Source: Saccoglossus kowalevskii
Lineage: Eukaryota > Hemichordata > Enteropneusta > Harrimaniidae
Reading direction: 5' to 3'
NCBI RefSeq assembly: GCF_000003605.2
Contig: NW_003158725.1
Span: 594,274 to 611,446, forward strand
Length of the DNA stretch: 17,173 bases
Positions 7,805-16,987 of the stretch are shown in pieces. The notes below the pieces were generated by a model, which was not told the DNA's origin, did not search any database, and was given only the letters and a program-made list of their open reading frames with translations. Position 1 is the stretch's first letter. Every line of letters starts with the position of its first letter. The position numbers and the translations under genes are program-made.

Positions 7805-8490
7805 TACACCTAACACTATATATAACATACACCCAGCATCGTGAATTTTAATAGTCCAACTTAAACATATTGTCGATGGCGCTTCGCGAAGAGCGTTATT
7901 TGTCGGGCAGTGCGCTGGAATTCAATGAAAACGAACAACGTAGTTTACTTGTGTTGTGTACTCGAACACAACGCGATGACTATACCATATGTACCATATC
8001 ACCATACCGTGTGACAGGAAGTCACCTTATCTGTAGCTTCTACAGTCACATATCCTGTTGTTGTTTTTTTCTGACGGCATTTTTGCTCTTCGTAAAAACA
8101 ACAATAATTTTCAATATTAATGTAAATTTATATCATGTTTAACTTTTTTAAAATTTCGATGACAACTTCTTGCAATTCATAGTAGCAATGAATTTATAAT
8201 TCCTCAAAATACCAGTATGATCATGACCATTTCATTAAAATGTTTCAATCCAACATTCAGAACTCGTTTCACATCGCCCAGTGTCAGGATATGCAAATGA
8301 AAGGCGTAATGAGGTTCAGGCGAAATACAAAATTGTAAATTATTTTTATTAATTTAAATTAACTACTGTGGAATGCTTCATGGATTGACTAACAATAAGG
8401 CAACGGGGGTAAGATGAATGCAACACACTCCAACCTGATTACTAGCCCAAAACCAAGCAGTACGCACAGAAGCCTGTCCTGGTCGTTCAA

Positions 8491-8570
8491 CACGTGTAAT
8501 TTATTTAGAGTAACATTTCAACTACAACTTTAACACACACATTTACCGGTATTTCTAGTCGGACCACGTG
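8491..8570. promoter_or_regulatory. Pair of intronic E-boxes (8491-8496 and 8565-8570)
   Basis: Two CACGTG sites 74 bases apart in the large intron, about 0.7 kb before the second coding exon. A further site lies in the next intron at 9579-9584. They are possible intronic regulatory sites, supported by motif only. Confidence 0.3.
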
Positions 8571-8997
8571 TTGGTACATGTTTATATAAAATAATTCTAC
8601 AGTAAATATGTAGACAGTTGATTATCGATTAAGCTTGACAGCGATCTGATAAAAGATGAATGAACGACTTGTAGGACTCAGACGATTTACACCATGATAA
8701 AAATAAAGCTTGCGCATGTAACGGCGGCATTATCAGTGGTTCCAAACACTGAGCTTCATAGAATCACCGAGTAGTCGATTTTCGACTATATTAATTGTTA
8801 CGGGTTATCAATAACGTGGGTGAACGAACGTGGGTGTGTTAAAAAAGTTAACACGCGGGTGTTTCATGTAAAAAACACTTTTTACACCTGTGTATTAGCA
8901 TATGGCAAACGATTGAAACTGGCATTTTCTAATTGAACGGAGTCCACATGTATCAACTTCATTGTCCGCGTAAAGTAATAACGTTACAAGTTTATTG

Positions 8998-9130
8998 TTA
9001 AAGCGCGGTGGTCGTCTCGTAGCGCGGGTTCGAATTTCATGTAAATAAACAATGTATTTTACACGCGTTGTATACGTCGCTATGAGTCCCATATCGAACA
9101 GGACGCGGCACGACGACTGCCGCCCTTTAA
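8998..9130 (+). mobile_element. 133-bp TTAA-flanked MITE, copy A
   Basis: It starts TTAAAGCGCGGTGGTCGTC and ends GACGACTGCCGCCCTTTAA, so the ends are imperfect inverted repeats bounded by TTAA. An inner pair, GTAAAT and ATTTTAC, lies near the middle. Copies B and C have exactly the same length and orientation; about 126 of 133 bases agree with C. TTAA duplication is typical of piggyBac-type transposition, but these ends lack the usual CCC start. It lies about 100 bases before the second coding exon. Confidence 0.8.
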
Positions 9131-9232
9131 CCTAAGACCTTGCATAACGATAAGCAATTTACTTACAATGTATCTACTATCAGTAATTTACAAAGACCTT
9201 GATTTAACCTGGTCTTAAATGTTCATTTACAG

Positions 9233-9325
9233 ATGAAGAACGGCAAAGCCGAGACGATTCGTGTATTTTAGGAAACGAGAATCAAAACAGTCCAGTATGT
9301 AGCAGCTCATTCACCGACCTGCTGA
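9233..9325 (+). CDS. bHLH-Orange gene, second coding exon (93 nt, phase 1-1)
   Basis: A polypyrimidine-rich acceptor (ttcatttacag) precedes 9233 and a consensus donor GTAAGT starts at 9326. Joined to the G left at 6434, the exon reads 31 open codons, starting DEERQSRDDSC and ending SSSFTDLL. It leaves one base (A) for the next exon, so it is symmetric and could be skipped without a frameshift. The acidic, Ser-rich composition matches the tail of the main exon. The end motif FTDLL echoes FSDLL at residues 256-260, and both follow an RDDS-Cys stretch. The exon is inferred from splice signals and frame only; there is no transcript evidence. Confidence 0.75.
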
Positions 9326-9721
9326 GTAAGTTCAACTATTCTATTCCATTCCGGGGAGGGGGTCGTTTTTCATTTTTGTGGTGACTAATTCTAATGTATT
9401 TTATTCTATTTTACCTATACTCGTGTTATTTCAAAATGAACAATGTCTGACTGCCGGGTCTGACTGCCCTGTACAAGATTCAAGAAATCCCTTTCCTATT
9501 AGCTAAGTAAAAATAGGAACCACCATATTAATCCGCCGACCCACTCACGCCTGCAGAGGCTGTCCATTCCTTTATCGCCACGTGTAATTCTAAACCTGGC
9601 ATGTTTATAGTTTTAAATTAACCCAAGCTGCTTCCAGAGAGCAGGCGACGTTAACTTATACACGAAGACAGTGTTGGAAAAATCAACATTTGTCATTATT
9701 GACTGTTTTATTTCTAATCAG
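9326..9721 (+). other. Last intron of the bHLH-Orange gene (396 bases)
   Basis: It begins GTAAGT and ends in a pyrimidine-rich tract with a CAGCAG tandem acceptor. It holds one E-box (9579-9584) and no other feature I can support. Confidence 0.72.
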
Positions 9722-9831
9722 CAGGAGTTCTGGAAACTACTGCATGGCAACCATCTACCGTTCCTGAAGTAGGCGACGACAATACTGTATCTCTGCACGA
9801 TCTATCTGCGTGCATACCTGGACAAGAATAG
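9722..9831 (+). CDS. bHLH-Orange gene, last coding exon with stop
   Basis: The acceptor ttttatttctaatcag ends at 9721. It is followed at once by a second CAG, giving a NAGNAG tandem acceptor. Using 9722, the phase-1 junction gives 36 codons, starting TGVLETTAWQPS and ending CIPGQE, followed by TAG at 9829-9831. Using the second AG (exon start 9725) replaces Thr-Gly with one Arg and keeps the frame. The C-terminus lacks the Groucho-binding WRPW or YRPW of Hes and Hey proteins. The only similar string is an internal WQPS, which is not terminal. Lack of a terminal tetrapeptide agrees with cwo, DEC or HELT rather than Hes or Hey. The in-phase joining of three exons is the main support. Confidence 0.75.
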
Positions 9832-10110
9832 AACACATTGCGTCAGACTTCCAACGTTTCGTCATATCCGATTAGAAATTATCTAAAGCAAACACCGCGA
9901 ACAATGACGGACATGGTATTATTCGGAAAGGAGTATACACCGATACTAACACAATTTCCTCCACTGACATTGTATTCTTATTTTAATAGAGGTCATGGGT
10001 CAATCAGTTTTTGAACTTCTTTTTACTTTCACGGGTATAATACATGATTTACCATGCACATTCTCAGAATATCGTCAAAATATAAATAAAATATTAATAC
10101 AATATGGAAT
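9832..10110 (+). other. 3' UTR of the bHLH-Orange gene
   Basis: This follows the TAG at 9831. The first canonical polyadenylation signal, AATAAA, is at 10085-10090 in an A/T-rich stretch, with GT-rich sequence further on (near 10165). The end point is estimated. Confidence 0.5.
10085..10090 (+). terminator. Polyadenylation signal AATAAA
   Basis: First AATAAA downstream of the stop codon at 9829, 254 bases away, which is a normal 3' UTR length. Cleavage would fall around 10100-10120. Confidence 0.5.
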
Positions 10111-10926
10111 AAGTCACATGTAGTATTGCTTGCCATCAAAGCAGTTATCAGCAAAACGGAAATATTGTTGGTTCAGCTTGATAACTGGGTTATGTTGCCC
10201 GATAAAACCCAAGGTGTGTCGTTCGGCTAAATGTGGGACAATTTAACATTTGAAATGAAGTATAAACGTTACAAACATGTTTAAACCTGTGTAAATGTGA
10301 CTTGGCGTGCGAGATTAAGTGAGCATATACATTTGGTTTAATAACATTGCCGTGTCTAGCAATTAATACGAATCAATGTGATACCTGGAATTTTTGTTAG
10401 ATCTCTAATTTTACAGCCATTGATCTGCCATGTGTTTCCTATAGTAGTTTCTGCTTTCAGTTTTACAGATGAAACTTAGGTTCATGGCAAATTCTTAGCC
10501 TTTTTTGAAGTTATGTCAAAGATGCAAAAAAAAAATAACTTTGAATTATGTATGTTTGTGTTTTTATGTAACTGTTACAGAGGGTTATATGACTTGATTA
10601 AACAAAAGTTTCTCTGTTTGCGCACCTCAGTCTCAGTATTGGTGTAAGTTTAACAATAGAACAAAATAAGTTCCATGGTTTTAACCAACTGTGAACTGTC
10701 AGCAAAGAAATAAAAATTATATCGATTTTAAAAATTATGTGGTTTTTCACTCAAGTGCTAAAAATGTAATTTCTGATCACAGAGTTGGAATAACTTTTGT
10801 ATTTGAATTATATTTCCTCATTTGTTCTACTTCTTTCTGTTACCACGTGTCATTATTGTTGTATAAAGCCCCTCTCACGGTGTGCCATCGAGGATTACAA
10901 CTTGTGTATAAAATAAGACAATATGC
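10111..10926. other. Non-coding region downstream of the bHLH gene
   Basis: No gene supported. It holds an E-box at 10844-10849 and an 84-codon frame at 10691-10945 with no recognisable features. Confidence 0.5.
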
Positions 10927-10996
10927 TACTTTCATGAGCTCTTAAAGGTCACACATACTGGTACTTTCATGAGCTCTTAAAGGTCACACATCCTGG
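10927..10996 (+). repeat. 35-bp tandem repeat, two copies plus a partial third
   Basis: Units at 10927-10961 and 10962-10996 differ at one base; a third copy is cut off after TACTTTC. Each unit contains TAAAGGTCA, which fits the nuclear-receptor monomer site TNAAGGTCA, and a GAGCTC palindrome. Confidence 0.85.
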
Positions 10997-10999
10997 TAC

Positions 11000-11797
11000 T
11001 TTCGTTGGTGTGATATTTCAAGGTAATTTCCTAAACTTGATTATTTGTTCAACAATTACATAAATTACATTAAAATGCCTTAATTGTGTGTGTTTGCGAT
11101 TCAGTCATAAGACCAAAAGTACCACGACGTGAGGTTATTAGGGGCCATAAGCGTGACCTATTATAATTAACTGGTTTTAAATAGTTTTCATGTCAAGCAA
11201 TAGTTACCTACATTGAATATTATTTATATCTTTTTCATATTTGTGTGCGCAGTATGCAGTTAATGACCTGATTGAAGAAACCATATTCCATGTTATCATT
11301 GTTGTGAATTTAATTAAAATATTTCATTGTTCTTGTTCGTTTATGTTTTATACTTCGTTACACGGGATAAGCTTGGCGTGATCAGACGTCACGTAATTTA
11401 CACTTTACTCCCCCCTAATTTGCATATGAATCATATGCACATTTTGCAACAAGCTTCACACTCGAGAAATATGATTTTCAAAATTATTGAATTATTTAAC
11501 TCGTATAGTTATTGTACGTCTCATTATTCACCCGTTGCTTTGTTACACGAAGTTATTGCACCCTAAATTCGTCCCTACTTCATTTAGGAATTCCAAATAA
11601 GGAGCAATGAAAGTTATATTTTCAAAATGGTGACGAAATTCGTAGCGAGAATATCACGTAAATGTTCACCACTTTGCCCCGTCCGTTTTCTATACGAACC
11701 AATTATATAATACGTTATGTAAGCTATATAGCCTATGCCATTATAGAGTGAAGATACTCGGCATATGAAGCAACCAATCAGAAACTGCTACGTAAAA
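11000..11797. other. Non-coding stretch
   Basis: No gene supported; the 79-codon frame at 11327-11566 shows no family features. Confidence 0.5.
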
Positions 11798-11832
11798 ACC
11801 ATGGAGGTAAACATTCTTATTACCTCCATGGT
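11798..11832. repeat. Perfect 13-bp hairpin
   Basis: ACCATGGAGGTAA (11798-11810), loop acattctta, TTACCTCCATGGT (11820-11832). Strong stem, no terminal duplication found around it. Confidence 0.85.
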
Positions 11833-12695
11833 AAAAACTGAACCTGTGATATTTGTTACGAAATTCAACGTAACATAAGCCCCTACTGGTAAATGAAAGC
11901 AACGGAGGTGAACTCATTTTAGGCAAACAAGAATTTATTTTTTAACTGTCATATTCGAAATATATAGTATATAATTCGAAAAAATATATTAATATTGCTC
12001 AAAAGTCTCGCGATTGGGCCAAGAGCATTACTACATTATCCTATTTTGAGTACTATTTGCATGTTTAAACAAAACGGTATAATTTATCGGTAAATAAAAA
12101 AGAAAACGTTAGATGAAATTGTGATAAACGCTAAGACACGTGCATCCTAGATTTATACAATATTTATAGAATAGTAGTAGTTAGTATTCAATATAACCAG
12201 ACATTTTGGACAATGATCCTTCATCGAAATAAAGTAATAACTCATTATTATCCGGATTTCCGTAAACTTGCAGCTAGCTGGGAACAAACATTTACAAATA
12301 CACTGTTGCAAATTTAAATCTGACATTGAAAATACAACTTCACTATCATATCTAAAAGATCACGTGATTAATTTTGATATCGGTCAGCCGAGCAGGACAA
12401 TCAACACATCATTTCTTGCTGACACTGATCATTAATTTGAAAACACATGTTTATTTTTAGTATCCTCTTATCTGACACGATAAGACGATGTTGAAGTAAT
12501 CTAACGATTGGCGAAAAAAATCAACACTCAAGGCGTCTGTCTGCTGCAGTGATTTACGTCTATCACGAGGTTACGCCGTGGTGTACCTGTGAAGGACCAG
12601 TCAACAAATGGACCAACAAATTAACAATCTAAGGTTGTTATCGGAGGTTGATTCGACCTTGCAATGTGCTTACTTTGTGATATCATCACGAAGAA
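11833..12695. other. Non-coding stretch with two E-boxes
   Basis: CACGTG at 12137-12142 and the palindrome ATCACGTGAT at 12359-12368. No gene seen. Confidence 0.5.
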
Positions 12696-12827
12696 ATGGA
12701 AAGAAATATGCCAGAAGTCCGTGTTTGTGGCAAGGTGTTAGGCCTTGCATGGGCCTTGAGTTTATCTATGTATAGTGTAGCAGGCCTGGAGCTTGCAGTG
12801 AAACACGTCAGACTTAGTTTCCCCTAG
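12696..12827 (+). CDS. Possible signal-peptide exon of an unknown secreted or membrane protein
   Basis: A 43-codon frame has a short charged start (MERNMPEVRVCGK), a hydrophobic core at about residues 13-30 (VLGLAWALSLSMYSVAG) and a plausible cleavage site after the small residues Val-Ala-Gly. The mature part (LELAVKHVRL..) is hydrophobic/charged like the start of an Ig-type domain, but it meets a stop at 12825. A weak donor (GCA/GTGAAA, GT at 12798) would keep phase 0. I find no following exon within the window. Chance origin is quite possible. Confidence 0.2.
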   Translation: MERNMPEVRVCGKVLGLAWALSLSMYSVAGLELAVKHVRLSFP

Positions 12828-13032
12828 ATGTTACCCAAGCGGCTTTGTACAATTTTAGTTTATGTATTAGTTTACGGTAGGCAATAAAACCCGACGATAT
12901 ACCCCCCTCTTATAGTTATGATAACTTTTGTTTTGATTAAGAAAGTAAGCTGTTGTAAGAGTTGAAATGCCTGAACAACAGTAACGCCCTGTCTGCTGCC
13001 TAGCTTCAAATAATTGCATCATATACTAGTAT
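12828..13032. other. Non-coding stretch
   Basis: Contains AATAAA near 12884; no feature I can support. Confidence 0.4.
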
Positions 13033-13165
13033 TTAAAGCGCGGTGGTCGTTGTGCAGCGTGTATTCGAATTTCATGTAAATGAACAATGTATTTTACACG
13101 CGTTGTATACGTCGCTATGAGTCCCATATCGAACAGAACACGACGCGACGACTGCCGTCCTTTAA
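13033..13165 (+). mobile_element. 133-bp TTAA-flanked MITE, copy B
   Basis: Same element as 8998-9130, the most diverged copy (roughly 13-16 differences). Most differences are C/T or G/A at CpG positions, as expected from decay of methylated DNA. Short frames here, on both strands, are by-products of the repeat. Confidence 0.8.
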
Positions 13166-14356
13166 ACATTGTTTTAATCCTTGTTATTATTCACAACCAA
13201 TACCATCTTCACGCCTGTTTTCGCGTCCCTTATGCCGACACAACATACGTCGACGTAAGAGAAAAACAGACGGGAACATGTTACAAGGGCGTATATACCG
13301 TAAACATGTATTTTTGACCTCATCGAATGACTCAAACACAATAAGACACGACTGACTATGACCCATACATCCTGTATCATCGAACAACTGGCGAACTTAT
13401 AAAAAACGATAGATTTGCAATGTCACTAGTCAAAATATGCATAGATTTACTGTGAAAAACAACCACTGTAAAGCGCAAGCAGAATTTTATGATGTTCGAC
13501 AAAATAGACGAGAGAATTGACATATCTGTTATGTGAAAGGTCGACAAACAGATCACGGTTAATGTGTTTATGTGACGAGTCGTGGTCGACATTGCGCATG
13601 ACAACTTTTGCCCAATCAGAACAATTTTGTCTCCAAATAAGCAGAAGCGCTACAACAGTCTCGGAAGTATTGGGGTATCGAGTTAGCAAACTCATTCAGT
13701 AATTAACTAACATCCTTGGTTTTGATTATACGCAGGTGATCTATAATTTGTACCTCTAAATTTCCACTGATCTTCCTGGGGTTTGTAGGTCTATGCACCG
13801 ACGTAAATGTGTTTAAAATGGCGGAGTTGACCCCCACCCTCTCCCTGATAAAGAGGGGAGAGTATCAGCACCGGCGTAACTATTACCTACTAGCATTGAA
13901 CTACAAAGTACCCGACGTGAAAGCAGATGAGAACACGTTATGTTTGCATTCGGGGGTCAAATATGGCAAGTTGAACCATTCTCAACGTGTGTCATAAGAG
14001 CATTGACGTTCTAATTTTGAGGTTCACAGTAACAGTCTTACTTCAAATTAGGCAAATTGGAAAAGTGTGTCAAGGCAGTTTAGGTTGTCATGGAGCTAAA
14101 AAAGATAATGAACTGACTTTTTAATCTTAATCTTTTAATCCCGAGTCTTTTGTTTTTAGCTGACATATCCCGACAGGGAGGGAGAGTGAGAAGAATTGTG
14201 GTTGAAATTTTATGCAGATGTGATCATGGAGATGGGGAGCACATCGCAAGTTATGAAAATGATAATTTCAATTTAATGAAAATGACGGCCATGTACTTTT
14301 GAACGGGGTATACTGTCGTGGACAAACGCATTTTCAGCGTAAATTGTCAAAGCCCA
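13166..14356. other. Non-coding stretch with overlapping chance frames
   Basis: Frames of 61-91 codons occur on both strands (for example 13447-13695 minus, 13517-13702 plus, 13809-13997 plus); none has a recognisable domain. A short hairpin, CTCTCCC (13839-13845) with GGGAGAG (13856-13862), is present. Confidence 0.5.
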
Positions 14357-14386
14357 TGTACACTAATGTACACTGATGTTTACTAA
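14357..14386 (+). repeat. 10-bp tandem repeat, three units
   Basis: TGTACACTAA, TGTACACTGA, TGTTTACTAA in direct order. Confidence 0.75.
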
Positions 14387-14401
14387 GAAATCGTAATTAG
14401 T

Positions 14402-14545
14402 AGCGTTCACGCACAGCTCCTTAGCACGGGCCAAGAAAACGTGCGCGAACGCTTAGTACGGGCTAAGAAATGCTAAGTACGGATTGATAATAATCTGGAC
14501 AGTTTTTAAGACCCGAACCAGGCTAACGAAGTATGAGTGAACGCT
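14402..14545. repeat. Small repeat-rich block, possible MITE remnant
   Basis: Inverted ends AGCGTTCAC (14402-14410) and GTGAACGCT (14537-14545). Inside, a 19-base direct repeat, CTTAGYACGGGCYAAGAAA, occurs at 14420-14438 and 14452-14470. No clear target duplication. Confidence 0.45.
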
Positions 14546-15469
14546 TAGCTCTGGCTATTGTATTCTGTGTTCATTTGGAAGATTTGCTATTACATTTTAC
14601 TATTACTATTCATTTCGGTATGCCGTTTGCGACACGAAATTCAACGTCAATACATCTAGAAATATTGTAAAAAATAACTGACGATGAGATACTGTGCTGC
14701 TTCTTGTATATTTTGCAATCTGTACTTTCTGAATTTGCTTTACTATGTATTGTTTTGTATGACCATAGAACCGACATGTATATCTCATTATTTACTGTAA
14801 TCATATTTAAAATGACTATACTTTTGTATATTCTTATCAACTTAGGGCGTTTCTTAGCTCGTGTTAACCGCTGTTTCCTCCCGTGCGTGAACGCAGTTGG
14901 GTCTATCCGATATGCAAACATATGAGATTAACCCGTACTTCGTATATCGGGAACACTACTATTGGCAAGGAGTCCATTCCATTGTAAGGAGTGGATAGAT
15001 AAAAATATCATATTTTGTAATTTTTCTCAATAACATATTTTTCTAACTCCCTGTGGTGCCATTGTGTGCATTTTTAGTGGTCGCCATATTTCCGCCTCTT
15101 GTAGGAAATACTGGCGTGATTAACCGGACGTAACTCACACCGACGTGACTTTTTCTAGCGAGAACACGGGACAATGTGAAGCACAGATCAAGAGAGTAAA
15201 AAATAGTGGATTTTTTTTCGCTATGAACTGTGTTTTAAACATTCCCGCCAGATCGATTTCCTATTGATGTAGGATGCAGATACCCCGTGCAATATTAAAA
15301 CATTTCAAGTTCGCCACGGTGTAACTTGCTGAGTTACGAATGGCGTGGATTCAGATCACATTGTGCAACACAATAAAAACTAAGAAACAACGTTGAGTAA
15401 TATTTTAATACAAAATAAAACAAACCAAGTCGATATACGAATAATTTCACACAAATCGTACTCCAGTTA
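14546..15469. other. Non-coding stretch
   Basis: AT-rich. Frames at 14606-14921 (minus) and 14704-14925 (plus) overlap each other and look like chance. Nothing else seen. Confidence 0.5.
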
Positions 15470-15602
15470 TTAAAGCGCGGTGGTCGTCGCGCAGCGCGTG
15501 TTCGAATTTCATGTAAATAAATAATGTATTTTACACGCGTTGTGTACGTCGCTATGAATCCCATATCGAACAGGACGCGGCACGACGACTGCTGCCCTTT
15601 AA
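15470..15602 (+). mobile_element. 133-bp TTAA-flanked MITE, copy C
   Basis: Same element as 8998-9130, with about seven differences from copy A. TTAA is present at both ends. The minus-strand frame at 15334-15615 overlaps it and resembles the frame over copy A only because the repeat is shared. Confidence 0.8.
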
Positions 15603-16692
15603 TATCGCCGCGCACGTTACCAGCGACCTGGACACTTGACTCCCACCACGTGAATGTGATATACGGTATTATTAGACCATGGAATCGGTGAGTTTACACA
15701 AGTGGGCGTGTCAAGACAGAGTCGCCGGCAGCGCCACTGCATAATATACTAACTGTCATATTGAATGACAATGGTAGAGTTAAATATAGAAATATTTTTT
15801 TTTATAAACCAGTAATAAACCAAAAATGATTGACAGTTTCACCTTACTACCTCAATTAAATCAGGCAAATTTAAAAAAGTTAAATAAAATAATAAAAACA
15901 ACTAATAACGTAATAAAATAACAATAAAATACAAAACAAAAAAGGGAAATAAATAAATGACTATGATTAATGTAAGTAAAATAACAGGAGAATCCTAGAA
16001 AATAAATAAATCGCAAGACGTGTGCGCCTTTCATGTTTAGATTACCAAAAACGTCCTGCAATCACTCTGAACTGGCCTGGGTATATACTTAAGTACGATA
16101 TTAAAACCTGTTCTGTCCTGAAAATGACTTATGGACGTGCTAGTGTGTTCTTCCCATTTGTTTATTAAAATACAGATAAGGTCGACACTGTCTCGCCGAA
16201 TTCGGGGTCACCCTAGTACCACCCTAGTTTCACCGCTTACTATTATGACCACAGTTTATCTGTCATCATACCAACTCAGTAACTGTGCCTGAAACAAAGC
16301 TCAGACAACTTTTTTCAGCTGTTCGGGAACAAAAAACGAGGTGAATGAATGACCAATCATCTCAGTAAACAACTGGGTGATTTTGTGTTTTAGTAATTGC
16401 TCTTTCTAATATCTGACCATATGCTCTGCTCTATGGGGTGCCGATATAAATAACCCCTATAACGGCCATATACGGATGGCTATTCGAACGGTGCACAGAC
16501 GCAGCATGTATAACGCACCATTTACTTGGGCCCGGCCACCACGGGGAAATTGTAACACCAGTCCTTTTACATGTTTTAGAAGTCCTGGCAGATGCACTGC
16601 AAGGCCTGATGCACAGGCAATTACCGCAACTACTTTTATAACTAAAACATACTATCTATATATCTATTTTTTGTCTAGGAGACGTTTGTTAA
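15603..16692. other. Non-coding stretch
   Basis: It holds an E-box at 15647-15652 and an A-rich run at about 15870-15960. The 98-codon frame at 16476-16772 has no family features; its C-terminal part overlaps the repeat at 16693. Confidence 0.5.
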
Positions 16693-16725
16693 GCCACTAT
16701 TTTGGTATTTGCCACTATTTTGGTA
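16693..16725 (+). repeat. 15-bp direct repeat GCCACTATTTTGGTA, two copies
   Basis: Copies at 16693-16707 and 16711-16725. The reverse complement of the second copy, extended to 17 bases, matches the minisatellite unit (for example 17070-17086) at 15-16 positions, so it forms a long-range inverted repeat with that array. Confidence 0.7.
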
Positions 16726-16727
16726 CC

Positions 16728-16987
16728 GTGTCAATAATGAGCGGCCTAGGAGGTGGCAGTAAAGCCTATTGAATACTACTAATGAGCAAGCGGACAATAA
16801 CTACTTCGACAATAAAGATCGCCACTAGTAACCAAAATACTTGCAGCTTATTTGGACATTGGTGGATTGTAAAAGTATCAACGTTTAGCATGAAAATAAA
16901 ATAAACTAAAGGTGTGTTCCAAATTAAATGTTTCTTGAAAATGGATTTGATGACAAAAATTCTTTAACAGTAAAATTGCACACAAAT
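16728..16987. other. Spacer between the inverted motifs
   Basis: AT-rich, non-coding. A degenerate form of the same motif (taaccaaaatact) lies near 16829. Confidence 0.4.

Larger units (their letters stand above)
6435..9232 (+). other. Large intron of the bHLH-Orange gene (2.8 kb)
   Basis: Bounded by GTACGT (6435) and ttcatttacag (ending 9232). The bHLH frame stays open for 94 codons into it, to TAG at 6716-6718, with AATAAA at 6890-6895, so a retained-intron isoform is possible. Inside are a degenerate GGGTCGAG-type repeat (6851-6935), hairpins at 7020-7048 and 7618-7655, a repeat copy at 7344-7426, a 16-bp palindrome at 7789-7804, two E-boxes and one MITE. I see no other coding exon; the open frames at 7359, 7870 and 8895 (minus strand) resemble nothing I know. 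Confidence 0.75.

Noticed and set aside
9003-9044. tRNA gene or tRNA-derived SINE suggested by GGTTCGAATTTC
   Set aside because: The string resembles a B box, but there is no acceptor stem, anticodon arm or A box at proper spacing, and the TTAA-bounded inverted ends define a MITE.
9758-9770. WQPS in the last exon as a Groucho-binding tetrapeptide
   Set aside because: WRPW and YRPW motifs are at or next to the C-terminus and end in W; this one is internal and lacks the final Trp.
13377-13702. Overlapping frames on both strands
   Set aside because: Several frames of 61-82 codons overlap one another, none resembles a protein family, and neither strand shows splice context.
15679-15693. Mini first exon ATGGAATCG followed by donor GTGAGT
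   Set aside because: Nine coding bases are too few to judge, and no acceptor or downstream exon in phase could be tied to it.
16476-16772. 98-codon plus-strand frame as a gene
   Set aside because: No family features, and its end runs into the direct repeat shared with the minisatellite.
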